Positions 8,723 through 17,018 of a DNA stretch of 64,000 bases are shown here, one piece after another (positions within the stretch are counted from its first letter, which is position 1; the number at the start of each line of letters is the position of its first letter). The notes under the pieces were generated by a model, which made no database searches, was not told the origin of the DNA, and worked only from the letters and a program-made list of their open reading frames with translations. The position numbers and the translations under genes were made by a program. Where the stretch lies: positions 80,763 through 144,762 of the forward strand of contig DCPU01000025.1 of NCBI GenBank assembly GCA_002323245.1, in the 5' to 3' direction. The DNA comes from Mariprofundus sp. UBA1536. GTDB taxonomy: Bacteria > Pseudomonadota > Zetaproteobacteria > Mariprofundales > Mariprofundaceae.

Positions 8723-9469
8723 GTGGATTTGCCCAAGTGTAAGTTATGTCTCCAAGATAGGAAGCTTGTAAAATCTCATATAATTCCTTTGAGCATGTTT
8801 AAAAATATGTATTCAGAGGGTAGTGTTGTGAAGGTTTATAGTAGAAATTCGCCTTACCCAAAAAAGGTCCCTTTAGGTGAGTACGATCGAATAATTTGTG
8901 ATAGCTGCGAGGCATCTTTTTCAGGATGGGACGATTATGCTCATAAGTTGCTATTACAAGAGTATAAAGAAAAATTTTTTATAAAGAACTCAAATGGGGA
9001 GAAAAAAGCTTATCGGTTGGTAGATGTTAACTATTCACTTTTGAAGTTGTTTTTCATGAGTCTGCTATGGAGAGTTTCAGTATCAGAACGGCCTATATTT
9101 TCGCGAGTTAAGATTGGGGGGTATCGTGAGCAATTAAGGAAATATATCAGCGGCTCACCAAATCCAGACCCAAGGTCTCAAGATGAGTTTTCAGTAATTC
9201 TAACTAGATACAATGATGAAATCGGCTCAAATATAATGATGGACCCTCATCAGCAGAGATTTGGACATGTTAATTTCATCCAAGTCAATTTTGCTGGTTA
9301 CGTTGCATACATTAAAGTCGATAAGAGGCGTGCACCTGCACCTGCACCTATAAATGCATTTTTACTAAAGCCTAACGGACCATTGATAGTTGGACTGAGG
9401 TCTTTTATTGAAAGTAAAGAAGCCCAAAAAGCGGCTGAAATATTAGATTCATTTCCTGATTGGCTTTAA
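8723..9469 (+). CDS. Hypothetical protein with CxxC and 'SHIIP' motif (HNH-like)
   Basis: This 248-residue protein starts with GTG at 8723 behind GGAGAATAGGGA. The N-terminus has 'CKLCLQDRKLVKSHIIP', and a second pair 'CDSCEASFSGWD' follows at about residue 59. Two CxxC pairs around a His give a probable zinc site reminiscent of HNH-type endonucleases ('SHIIP' corresponds to the usual 'DHIIP'). The rest has no motif I recognise. The DNA looks richer in A+T than its neighbours, the codon use is different, and it sits next to a toxin-antitoxin pair, so acquisition by transfer is likely. A nuclease or defence function is possible but not shown. Confidence 0.6.
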   Translation: MDLPKCKLCLQDRKLVKSHIIPLSMFKNMYSEGSVVKVYSRNSPYPKKVPLGEYDRIICDSCEASFSGWDDYAHKLLLQEYKEKFFIKNSNGEKKAYRLVDVNYSLLKLFFMSLLWRVSVSERPIFSRVKIGGYREQLRKYISGSPNPDPRSQDEFSVILTRYNDEIGSNIMMDPHQQRFGHVNFIQVNFAGYVAYIKVDKRRAPAPAPINAFLLKPNGPLIVGLRSFIESKEAQKAAEILDSFPDWL

Positions 9470-9553
9470 GGCTTTTCTTAAGTACCCTCTGTATCAAGTG
9501 AGTTAAGAATAATTTGTTATTATAGCCCCAAATAATAATGGGGAAATTCAAAC

Positions 9554-9823
9554 TTAAAGTTGATCGTAATGCCCGCCGATAGCGAAAATGTAGATGTAGT
9601 CGTTGTCATATTTGTAAATGATACGGTCTTTTTGGCTGATGCGGCGCGACCAAAGACCTGAGAGATTATGTTTGAGTGGTTCAGGTTTGCCTGTTCCTTT
9701 GCTTGGGTCTTCACGAAGCAATTCTTTTAAAATTCTGCACAGCGATGTATGCAGTTTTTTATCTTTAAGCCTTAGTGCTTCGTATGCCGCCCAAGTGCTA
9801 CCCTCAAAGACCAGTGATCTCAT
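9554..9823 (-). CDS. yoeB: YoeB-family mRNA interferase toxin
   Basis: This 89-residue protein carries the Txe/YoeB signature: 'LKDKKLHTSLCRILKELLREDP' in the N-terminal half, 'GKPEPLKHNLSGLWSRRI' in the middle, and the catalytic C-terminus 'DRIIYKY...HYDQL' (YoeB typically ends in a HY motif). The family cleaves mRNA at the ribosome. The start overlaps the end of the antitoxin gene by 20 nt, the classic type II arrangement. All expected basic and aromatic residues appear present, so the toxin is probably active and held in check by the upstream antitoxin. Confidence 0.93.
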   Translation of the reverse strand: MRSLVFEGSTWAAYEALRLKDKKLHTSLCRILKELLREDPSKGTGKPEPLKHNLSGLWSRRISQKDRIIYKYDNDYIYIFAIGGHYDQL

Positions 9824-10076
9824 TCATTTCTCTGTCACTTGGCTTGTAACCACTGTTTTTTGTATGTGTAGCTGAAGATGCGGCAATTTGTTTCATGAGG
9901 TCGGAATTTTGCAGAACATGTAATGTTTCTTGCTCGCGCTCCCAATCATCGGCACTGATGACGATAAAATCATCACCACTTCTTCGGGTCACTTTAAGCG
10001 GTAAATGGTCTGTAACCACTTGCTCTACAAGCGATTTTATGTTGTCGCGAAATTTATTAACACTGATACTTTCCAT
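9804..10076 (-). CDS. yefM: YefM/Phd-family antitoxin
   Basis: This 90-residue antitoxin starts at the ATG at 10076 ('MESISVNKFRDNIKSL'), which has an AAGG stretch seven bases upstream; a GTG three codons earlier is less likely. The N-terminal Phd/YefM DNA-binding fold is recognisable ('VTRRSGDDFIVISADDWE'), and the C-terminal tail would wrap the toxin. It should bind the palindromic operator at 10092-10114 and repress its own operon. Confidence 0.92.
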   Translation of the reverse strand: MESISVNKFRDNIKSLVEQVVTDHLPLKVTRRSGDDFIVISADDWEREQETLHVLQNSDLMKQIAASSATHTKNSGYKPSDREMNEITGL

Positions 10077-10091
10077 GACACCCACCTTGAT

Positions 10092-10114
10092 GATGTACTG
10101 TTATGCGGTACATC
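10092..10114. promoter_or_regulatory. YefM-type operator palindrome
   Basis: GATGTAC (10092-10098) and GTACATC (10108-10114) form a perfect 7-bp inverted repeat 16 bases upstream of the antitoxin start. YefM proteins are known to bind TGTACA-containing palindromes, so this is the expected autoregulatory site. Confidence 0.65.
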
Positions 10115-10174
10115 TTGTGAGTTAGGTTTTTACATGTCAAATATTGGAGCTTTGATAGGTCGATGTTTAAAAGC

Positions 10175-10936
10175 TTATTCTTTTAAACGCCAGCCCAAAG
10201 ACCAGAGCTTGAGGCAGGCGGCAATGGAAATCAGTGTGGCAATCAATACGATAGACATTGCCTTGTAGGGGTCGGTGTCACCAACGCCTAAGAAGCCAAA
10301 GCGGAAGCCATCGATAAGATAGAAAAATGGGTTCCAATGGTTCACGGATTGCCACATTTCGGGGAGTTGTTTCACCGAATAAAATACGCCTGATAAAAAG
10401 GTGAGCGGCATGATAATAAAATTGTTGAGCAATGCCATATCATCAAAAGTTTTCGACCACATGCCGCCAATCAAACCCATCGCGCCCATGATGATGCTGC
10501 CGCAAATGCCGTAAAATAAGATAAAGCCAATATTGCCAATGGGGATGTGGGTAAAGGGCACCAAAACCAATAATAACACCACACCGACAATCACTGCGCG
10601 CACAACTGCGGCTGATAAAAAGGCGACAATTAATTCTAAAGCAGATAATGGTGCCATCATCAAAATAATCTGCACATTCATCAGCTTGCCGACCATGATA
10701 GAACTGGAAGTGTTGGCAAAAGCATTTTGTAGCATGGCCATCATCACCAGGCCAGGAATCAAGAAATTAAAATAATCCACTTCCATGCCAGGGACTTGCC
10801 TATCACCCATGGCATAACTAAACACAATCAAATACATCACGGCTGTAAGGGCAGGCGCAACAATGGTTTGCATGTTCACATTTAAAAACCTGCGCACTTC
10901 ACGAGTAAAAAGGGTATAGCAGCCGTACCAGTTCAT
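10175..10936 (-). CDS. ABC-2 type transporter permease
   Basis: This is a 253-residue integral membrane protein with about six hydrophobic segments. The sequence begins with a short cytoplasmic 'YTLFTREVRRFL' helix and includes 'LPLTFLSGVFYSVKQLPE', a signature of the ABC-2 permease family (drug or polysaccharide exporters, YadH-like). Its start overlaps the end of the ATPase gene by 4 nt, so both come from one transcript and form one exporter. The substrate cannot be told from sequence; YadGH-like function is unknown even in E. coli. Confidence 0.9.
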   Translation of the reverse strand: MNWYGCYTLFTREVRRFLNVNMQTIVAPALTAVMYLIVFSYAMGDRQVPGMEVDYFNFLIPGLVMMAMLQNAFANTSSSIMVGKLMNVQIILMMAPLSALELIVAFLSAAVVRAVIVGVVLLLVLVPFTHIPIGNIGFILFYGICGSIIMGAMGLIGGMWSKTFDDMALLNNFIIMPLTFLSGVFYSVKQLPEMWQSVNHWNPFFYLIDGFRFGFLGVGDTDPYKAMSIVLIATLISIAACLKLWSLGWRLKE

Positions 10937-11877
10937 GCTTGCACCTCGGCCGGGTTATTGGTGAGACGTAGGAATACATCTTCCAAATCTTCATCTTCAA
11001 TCGACACCGTTGAAGAGGCACCAAAGCAGCTGATGGCGGCTTGGTAGGCATCATTAAAGTTGCTGTTGCCAGCAGTGTCTTTTTTCAGTGTTAATAACAA
11101 TGCGTTGCCATCAACTCGCGGTGAGAAATCTTCAAGCGTGATATGTTGCTCAGCGGTTATATGAAGCGGACTATGATAACCCAAGGCTAAGGTCGAACTT
11201 CCGACACTGTTGAGTAAAGAGGTCATGGATTGGCTGGTCAACACTTGGCCTTTATCAATAATGGCCACTTGATTACACAATTCTTCAGCTTCTTCGAGGT
11301 AGTGGGTGGTCAGCAAAATGGTGGAGCCATTGCGGTTGAGCTCGCGCATAAAATCCCACAAGCGTTTGCGTAGTTCTACATCTACACCAGCAGTAGGTTC
11401 ATCAAGAATAATGATTTTGGGCTTGTGTACCAAAGCTTGTGCCACCAATAATCGCCGCCGCATGCCGCCAGAAAGTTGGCGTGAATTTTTGCCGGCGTGT
11501 TGAGTAAGTTCTAGCCGTTCGAGCAATTCTTCAATCCAGACTTTGTCGGGTTTGACGCCGTATAAGCCAGATGTGATTTTTAAAATATCGCGAGGGGCAA
11601 AGAATGGGTCAAAAGCGACCTCTTGTGGCACCACACCCAAACGGCGTTTGCACCACGCACGCTCTGAAAATAAATCGTGACCCAAAAACTGCACAGAGCC
11701 TGATGTGGGTTTGACGGTATCTGCAAGGATGTTAATCAGCGTGGATTTGCCTGCACCATTTGGGCCAAGTAAGGAAAAGAATGAGCCCTCAGGCACAGCC
11801 AAACTCACGCCCGAAAGTGCGGTTTTTCCATTGGTATAGGTTTTTTGAAGTTGATTAACTTCAATGGCAAAGCTCAT
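10933..11877 (-). CDS. ABC transporter ATP-binding protein (YadG-like)
   Basis: At 314 residues it has Walker A 'GPNGAGKSTLIN', the signature 'LSGGMRRRLLVAQAL', Walker B 'IIILDEPTAGVD' and the switch His in 'LLTTHYLEEAEEL'. This subtype (DrrA/YadG-like) pairs with ABC-2 permeases. The ~80-residue C-terminal extension after the nucleotide-binding domain is common in this group. It lies upstream of its permease with a 4-nt overlap, and the ErpA gene lies 30 bp further upstream on the same strand. Confidence 0.93.
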   Translation of the reverse strand: MSFAIEVNQLQKTYTNGKTALSGVSLAVPEGSFFSLLGPNGAGKSTLINILADTVKPTSGSVQFLGHDLFSERAWCKRRLGVVPQEVAFDPFFAPRDILKITSGLYGVKPDKVWIEELLERLELTQHAGKNSRQLSGGMRRRLLVAQALVHKPKIIILDEPTAGVDVELRKRLWDFMRELNRNGSTILLTTHYLEEAEELCNQVAIIDKGQVLTSQSMTSLLNSVGSSTLALGYHSPLHITAEQHITLEDFSPRVDGNALLLTLKKDTAGNSNFNDAYQAAISCFGASSTVSIEDEDLEDVFLRLTNNPAEVQA

Positions 11878-11907
11878 AAAAAAGTAAAGGGGCTAAAAGA
11901 GGTTGGC

Positions 11908-12276
11908 TTAGTATTCAGCTGAAGCGTGGCCACAACCTGCACCTGCATCAGCAGGGGTGAATGATTTACCGCAACCGCAGGTGGATGCTGCGTTAGGGTT
12001 TTTAATGACAAATGATTCGCCTTGAAGTGAGGTTTGATAATCTACTTCCGAGCCATTGAGCATACCCATACTCATTTGGTCGACCAAAAGTGGCACACCA
12101 AAGCTTTCAACGACAGTGTCGTTTTCTTTGACTTCATCATCAAAAGTAAAACCATATTCAAAGCCTGAGCAGCCACCACCAGATACAAAAATCCGAAGTT
12201 TTAGATTTTTGTTTTCTTCGGTTGCCATCAAAGATGAAATTTTTGCTGCTGCACTTTCGCTCATAGTTACTGACAT
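11908..12276 (-). CDS. erpA: Iron-sulfur cluster insertion protein ErpA (A-type carrier)
   Basis: This is a 122-residue A-type carrier from the ATG at 12276, behind GGAGCG; longer upstream starts would add non-conserved residues. The three cluster ligands are intact: Cys in 'GGGCSGFEYGF' and two in 'TCGCGKSF'. The segment 'DQMSMGMLNGSEVDY' is typical of ErpA/IscA. It delivers Fe-S clusters to target proteins. It carries an extra C-terminal tail after the CGCG motif, with another Cys and a His ('GAGCGHASAEY'). ErpA is preferred over IscA because no isc genes are nearby, but the distinction is not certain. Confidence 0.9.
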   Translation of the reverse strand: MSVTMSESAAAKISSLMATEENKNLKLRIFVSGGGCSGFEYGFTFDDEVKENDTVVESFGVPLLVDQMSMGMLNGSEVDYQTSLQGESFVIKNPNAASTCGCGKSFTPADAGAGCGHASAEY

Positions 12277-12387
12277 GGTATCACGCTCCGCTTTTGAATG
12301 AATATATCCCATCATCCATCTCGGCACAAGTGTTGCTTAGATGATATAAATTACAACCCCCTCCAGAGCGTGGGATTAGGTGGATAC

Positions 12388-13074
12388 ATGAATGTAGACA
12401 AACAAACCCAACGAGACAGCCAAGAATTGCGTCAAAACTTTGAGATGCTTGAGCAAGAACGCCGTGAAATCGCTTATGCTTTGCACAATGAAATGGGCCA
12501 GCAACTCACAGCTATTCGCACTGCTGCGCAACTGATGATCCGCCAAAGTGAAGGCCGACAAACGCACCCTGTGGCGCAAACCATCGTGGAACTTACCGAT
12601 GGTATGTTCACGCAAATGCATCATATGCTGCAGCGCTTAAGGCCAAGTACACTGGATAAGTTAGGGCTGATTGCTGCGCTAGAGGATTTGGTGCTTTTAA
12701 ATCATGAGCAGTTGCAGCTAACTACATCGTTGGAATTGGATGGTGATGTGGAAACTACAGAACAGAGCATGAAAGCTGATTTGGAATTGGCGATTTATCG
12801 TATTGTGCAAGAGGCGCTCACCAATGCTGTGCGTCATGGCCAAGCTAAAATGGCCAAAGTGTTGCTGCGCAAAGATGGGAATAGGCTTAAGCTAGAAGTC
12901 TCCAATAATGGTCAAGCGCTCGATGCAGCGCTGGATAGCTTATTACAACGCAAACGCAGTAGTGTGGGTTTGTTTGGTATCAAACAACGCGTTCAAGCAT
13001 GGGGTGGCGAAATTCATTTTGAAAACGCTGGCCAGCAAGTGGTGCTCACGTGTTTGTTTCCTTTGGATTTTTAA
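12388..13074 (+). CDS. Soluble NarL-type histidine kinase (HisKA_3 / HATPase_c)
   Basis: This 228-residue kinase starts at the ATG at 12388 behind AGGTGG; an in-frame ATG at 12298 would add 30 residues that read into the erpA promoter. The phospho-acceptor His33 is in 'EIAYALHNEMGQQLTAIR', the HisKA_3 dimerisation motif. The N box is in 'EALTNAVRHGQAK', and the G box is short ('VGLFGIKQRV'). It has no membrane segment and no sensor domain, only a short coiled coil, so it is cytoplasmic and probably depends on a partner or internal signal. The stop codon directly abuts the response-regulator ATG. Confidence 0.93.
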   Translation: MNVDKQTQRDSQELRQNFEMLEQERREIAYALHNEMGQQLTAIRTAAQLMIRQSEGRQTHPVAQTIVELTDGMFTQMHHMLQRLRPSTLDKLGLIAALEDLVLLNHEQLQLTTSLELDGDVETTEQSMKADLELAIYRIVQEALTNAVRHGQAKMAKVLLRKDGNRLKLEVSNNGQALDAALDSLLQRKRSSVGLFGIKQRVQAWGGEIHFENAGQQVVLTCLFPLDF

Positions 13075-13719
13075 ATGGCCATCGAAGTCATCAGAGTGAT
13101 GCTGGTGGATGATCATCCTATGGTACGCATGGGCTTTCGGCAGTTGCTTGAAAGCACCCTGGACATTCGGGTCTGCCAAGAAGCAGAGACAGGTGAGGAT
13201 GCTTATCGATCCTATCGAAAATCGCCTGCGGATATCATCATTATGGATATTTCCATGCCAGGCATGGGCGGGCTGCCTGCAGCGCGCCATATTTTAGAAT
13301 ACGACCCCCAAGCCAAAATAATGATGCTGACTATGCATGAGAGCCGTACCTTTGTGGCGCGGGCCTTAAAACTTGGCATTAAGGGTTTTCTCACCAAACG
13401 CAGCGACCCCGAAGAGTTGATTAAAGCTGTGCGTCTTATCGACCGCGGTCGCTCATATATTGAGCCATCGCTGGCACAGGATTTGGCCGTGTCATCACTG
13501 ACGGGCAGTGAGGATGCTATTGATATTCTGAGTCCGCGGGAGTTTGAGGTGTTTTCGGCGCTGGCTGATGGCCGCTCAGTGAATGATATTTCATCGCTGC
13601 TGCATTTAAGCCCTAAAACAGTGGGCGTGCATAGAACCAATGTGATGAAAAAGCTTCATGCTGATAATTTATCGTATATTACCCGTTTGGCCATTCGGCA
13701 TGGGGTGATTGCTGCTTGA
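13075..13719 (+). CDS. LuxR/NarL-family response regulator
   Basis: This 214-residue protein has a receiver domain with the acidic pair in 'MLVDDHPMVRMGF', the phospho-acceptor Asp in 'IIMDISMPGMGG' (about residue 60) and the Lys in 'GIKGFLTKRSDPEEL'. It is followed by a LuxR-type helix-turn-helix ('SPREFEVFSALADGRSVNDI...KTVGVHRTNVMKKL'). It starts immediately after the kinase stop (TAAATG), so the two are co-translated partners. The target genes are unknown. Confidence 0.95.
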   Translation: MAIEVIRVMLVDDHPMVRMGFRQLLESTLDIRVCQEAETGEDAYRSYRKSPADIIIMDISMPGMGGLPAARHILEYDPQAKIMMLTMHESRTFVARALKLGIKGFLTKRSDPEELIKAVRLIDRGRSYIEPSLAQDLAVSSLTGSEDAIDILSPREFEVFSALADGRSVNDISSLLHLSPKTVGVHRTNVMKKLHADNLSYITRLAIRHGVIAA

Positions 13720-13725
13720 AATAAA

Positions 13726-14637
13726 TTAGGCCGATTCGGTTGGTTGGGGTTCTGCTAGACTTGCTTCTGGAAGTAAGCTGTTGACATAGTTTTCAGCATG
13801 AAAAGGCATCAAATCTTCAAGATTCTCACCCACGCCAACAAAACGAACGGGAAGCTTAAAGCGCTCACACAATTGCAGTAAAATGCCGCCTTTTCCTGTG
13901 CCATCAAGCTTGGTCACAATCAGGCCGGTGGTGTGGATGATTTCTTTAAATTTCTCCACCTGCACCACAGCATTTTGCCCTGTGCCGCCATCGACAACAT
14001 GCCAAACTTCATGCGGCGCGCCAGCAAGGGCCTTGTTCATCACCCGATACACTTTGGCCAACTCGTTCATCAGGCTGGTATCGGTTTGCACACGTCCTGC
14101 TGTGTCGATAATGACCACATCATACCCCTTGGCGATGCCTCGAGAAATCGTATCAAAAGCAACGGATGCTGGATCTGAACCTTCGGCTTGTTTCACAATA
14201 TCGGCGCCAGCGCGTGTTACCCAAACTGCCAATTGTTCAACAGCCGCAGCACGAAAGGTGTCGGCAGCGCCCACCAAAACTTTTTTACCTTCAGCTCCAT
14301 ACTGATGCGCTAACTTGCCAATGGTGGTAGTTTTTCCCGTGCCATTCACGCCAGCCACCAGCAAGACAAAAGGGATTTTTTCAGGTTGATTCATTTGCGT
14401 GTTCTGGCGAAGGGTAGTAAGCATCATCTCGCGCAATTTATCCATAGGATCAGCTGCTTTTTTACAGCTCTCAATATATCGCGCAGCCAGTGGCGCACCC
14501 ACATCGGCCATAATCAAACCGTCTTCAATATCCATCCATGTGTTTGCATCGATTTTGCTGCCTGATTTGGGCAAAATTTGCGCCAGACTATCTCGGCTTT
14601 TGCTTAATCCTTTTTTTAATCGGCTGAAAAACGACAT
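13726..14637 (-). CDS. ftsY: Signal recognition particle receptor FtsY
   Basis: This is 303 residues from the ATG at 14637 ('MSFFSRLKKGL'); five upstream residues are possible but unlikely. It contains the NG GTPase core: G1 'GVNGTGKTTTIGKLA', G3 'IIDTAGRVQTD', G4 'TKLDGTGKGG', and the 'AADTFRAAAVEQL' ATLAD-like insertion. It docks SRP-ribosome complexes at the inner membrane for co-translational insertion. The acidic A domain seen in E. coli FtsY is absent and only a short amphipathic N-terminus remains, as in many non-enteric bacteria. Confidence 0.97.
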   Translation of the reverse strand: MSFFSRLKKGLSKSRDSLAQILPKSGSKIDANTWMDIEDGLIMADVGAPLAARYIESCKKAADPMDKLREMMLTTLRQNTQMNQPEKIPFVLLVAGVNGTGKTTTIGKLAHQYGAEGKKVLVGAADTFRAAAVEQLAVWVTRAGADIVKQAEGSDPASVAFDTISRGIAKGYDVVIIDTAGRVQTDTSLMNELAKVYRVMNKALAGAPHEVWHVVDGGTGQNAVVQVEKFKEIIHTTGLIVTKLDGTGKGGILLQLCERFKLPVRFVGVGENLEDLMPFHAENYVNSLLPEASLAEPQPTESA

Positions 14638-14726
14638 TGACCCACCCACCATGTTTTTAACGAGTATCGTATCCTTATGATTTGTATGGATTTGGCAAGT
14701 TTGGCAAAGGCATTTAGACTGTGACC

Positions 14727-15365
14727 ATGATTAGGCAAATCCCATTTAAGCTGGCTGTTATCGATTTGGATAACACCCTGTATGCAGCCGATAACGGTGT
14801 TTTTTCACGTATGGATGCACGCATGAATGCTTATATACAGCGTGAGTTAAAATTGGATTTTGACCAAGCTAATGCAATGCGGGTGAAATATTGGCGGCAG
14901 TATGGGTCAACTTTGCGCGGATTGATGTTACATCACGGCCAAGATGCGGAAACTTTTTTGCTTGAGGCTCATGATATTGCTGCCCATGAGTTATTGATGC
15001 CCAATGCAACATTGGCTCAGACTTTAGCGCAAATTCCTGTAAGAAAGGTGATTCATACCAATGGCACACGCGAGCATGCTGAAAAAATCTTAGAAGTGCT
15101 GGGTGTACAGCATCATTTTGCAGAAATTTATGATATTCGTTTTAACCAATATCAGCCTAAACCAAATGTGAGCACCTTGTTACAGCTTTTTGAGAAAGAG
15201 CAAGTTGAGGGTAGGGATGTGTTGGTGGTTGATGATATGCCAAATAATTTAACGGCTGCAAAAGAGGCAGGCGCAAAAACGGCGTGGGTGCATGCTGATG
15301 CCGCCAACAATATCCATGAATGGGATATTGCGGCCACATCATTTTCGGGATTGCTGCGCGATTAA
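14727..15365 (+). CDS. HAD-superfamily pyrimidine 5'-nucleotidase-like phosphatase
   Basis: This is 212 residues from the ATG at 14727; a GTG at 14721 is an alternative. HAD motif I is 'VIDLDNTLYAAD', motif II 'VIHTNGTREHAEKIL', and motif IV 'VVDDMPNNLTAAKEAG'. The 'DLDNTLY' start and the short cap fit the pyrimidine 5'-nucleotidase (SDT1-like) group, which dephosphorylates UMP/CMP or related nucleotides. It is divergent from ftsY and convergent with lysC. Confidence 0.85.
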   Translation: MIRQIPFKLAVIDLDNTLYAADNGVFSRMDARMNAYIQRELKLDFDQANAMRVKYWRQYGSTLRGLMLHHGQDAETFLLEAHDIAAHELLMPNATLAQTLAQIPVRKVIHTNGTREHAEKILEVLGVQHHFAEIYDIRFNQYQPKPNVSTLLQLFEKEQVEGRDVLVVDDMPNNLTAAKEAGAKTAWVHADAANNIHEWDIAATSFSGLLRD

Positions 15366-15384
15366 GCGCGAACTAGTTTGTTAT

Positions 15385-16605
15385 TTAGGCAGCTTGGGCC
15401 AAGCCAAACGCATCATGTAAAGAGCGAACTGCAAGCTCTACATATTTTTCATCCATCACCACAGTCACTTTGATTTCACTGGTGGTAATCATTTGGATGT
15501 TGATGTTTTCCTTGGCCAATACTTCAAACATTTTCTTGGCCACGCCTGTATGTGAGCGCATGCCAACACCAATGATGGACACTTTAGCTACGCCAGTATC
15601 GCCTTTGATTTCACGGGCGTTGAGTTGTTTAGCCAAAGATTCGAGTAACTTCATGGTCGGTTTGAAATCAGCGCTTGGTACAGTGAAGGTAAGGTCGGTA
15701 AAACCATCTTCACTAATGTTTTGCACAATCACATCCACATTGATATCAGCTGCTGCTACAGGACCAAATACTGCTGCGGCGATGCCGGGTTGATCGGGAA
15801 TGCCTTTGATAGTGACTTTTGCTTCATCGCGGTTGTAAGCAACACCTGAAATTTCTGCACGTTCCATTGTAGAATCCTCTCCTGTGACCATGGTGCCTGG
15901 AATTAAATTAAAGCTTGAGCGCAAATGAACGGGCATATTGTAACGCATGGCCAATTCCACACTGCGTGTTTGCAACACTTTCGCGCCCAATGATGCAAAT
16001 TCGAGCATCTCTTCATAACTGATGGTATCCATTTTACTGGCTTTTGGCTCAATGCGTGGGTCGGTGGTGTAAATACCATCCACATCGGTATAAATATCAC
16101 AACAATCCGCTTTTAAGGCGATGGCCAGTGCCACTGCCGAAGTATCCGAGCCACCGCGGCCTAATGTGGTGACGTTACCAGCGATATCCACGCCTTGGAA
16201 ACCTGTAACAACTGGCACCGTACCGTTGATCATGTGGGCGATAAGGTGATCACCATCCACACCTTTGATGCGTGCTTTGGCATAACTTCCTTCAGTTTTA
16301 AAGCCAGCTTGCCCGCCGCTGAATGATAGGGAGTTTACACCCAAGTTGTTCAGTTCAATGGCCAGCAGGGCAGCAGAGATTTGCTCTCCGGTAGCCACCA
16401 AAGCATCGACTTCACGCGGACTTGCATTTTCGCTCATGCTGTTGGCCATAGCCAGTAAACGATTCGTTTCACCGCTCATGGCCGATACCACTACGGCAAC
16501 TTCAGAACCGTTTTCAATTTCTTTTAATACGATTTTAGCGGTCTCACGGATTCGCTCGATAGAGCCTACGGATGTCCCACCAAATTTCTGCACGATTCGC
16601 GCCAT
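15385..16605 (-). CDS. lysC: Aspartate kinase
   Basis: This 406-residue aspartokinase catalyses the first step of the lysine, threonine and methionine pathway. The kinase part starts with 'VQKFGGTSVGSIERI', and 'TLGRGGSDTSAVALA' and 'DIYTDVDGIYTTDPR' form the catalytic site. Two ACT domains follow (from ~residue 265), so feedback inhibition by lysine and/or threonine is expected. The length matches monofunctional class II-type aspartokinases with an internal beta-subunit region. The exbD gene lies directly upstream on the same strand and ends at the lysC start; the link is probably transcriptional rather than functional. Confidence 0.97.
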   Translation of the reverse strand: MARIVQKFGGTSVGSIERIRETAKIVLKEIENGSEVAVVVSAMSGETNRLLAMANSMSENASPREVDALVATGEQISAALLAIELNNLGVNSLSFSGGQAGFKTEGSYAKARIKGVDGDHLIAHMINGTVPVVTGFQGVDIAGNVTTLGRGGSDTSAVALAIALKADCCDIYTDVDGIYTTDPRIEPKASKMDTISYEEMLEFASLGAKVLQTRSVELAMRYNMPVHLRSSFNLIPGTMVTGEDSTMERAEISGVAYNRDEAKVTIKGIPDQPGIAAAVFGPVAAADINVDVIVQNISEDGFTDLTFTVPSADFKPTMKLLESLAKQLNAREIKGDTGVAKVSIIGVGMRSHTGVAKKMFEVLAKENINIQMITTSEIKVTVVMDEKYVELAVRSLHDAFGLAQAA

Positions 16606-17018
16606 TACTCGCCACCTCTTGGCATTGTTGCAATACCTATTTTGCCCATTCCCAACTCTCGCACTGTATCCATCGCATACACCACACGTTTGTGTTTAGT
16701 GTCGGCATCGGCGCGCAGTACCACCCGCATATTCGGGTCGCCTTTGCTGACGTTTAAGATACGGCGACGCAAATCGCCATCTTCCACGCGTTCATCTTGT
16801 ACATACAACTGCCCTTGAGCATCAATGCTGATGGTCACTTGGGCTTCTTCTTTGACTGCGGCCTGAGCTTTGCTTTGTGGTAATTCCAGCTTAAGGCTGT
16901 TGTTGGCCGTAAAACTGGTGGAAACCATGAAGAAGATAAGCATCAAAAACACCACATCAATCATGGGTGTTAAATCAATCAGCAAATCGCCGCGCTTTTT
17001 ATCGCCGCGAAGATTCAT
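16605..17018 (-). CDS. exbD: Biopolymer transport protein ExbD/TolR
   Basis: This 137-residue protein has one N-terminal membrane segment containing the essential Asp ('LTPMIDVVFLMLIFFMVSTS') and a periplasmic domain ending in 'KIGIATMPRGGE'. ExbD and its ExbB partner use the proton gradient to energise TonB or to act as a Tol-like stator. Its start overlaps the ExbB stop by 4 nt. No tonB or tolA gene is adjacent, so which energiser it serves cannot be fixed. Confidence 0.93.
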   Translation of the reverse strand: MNLRGDKKRGDLLIDLTPMIDVVFLMLIFFMVSTSFTANNSLKLELPQSKAQAAVKEEAQVTISIDAQGQLYVQDERVEDGDLRRRILNVSKGDPNMRVVLRADADTKHKRVVYAMDTVRELGMGKIGIATMPRGGE

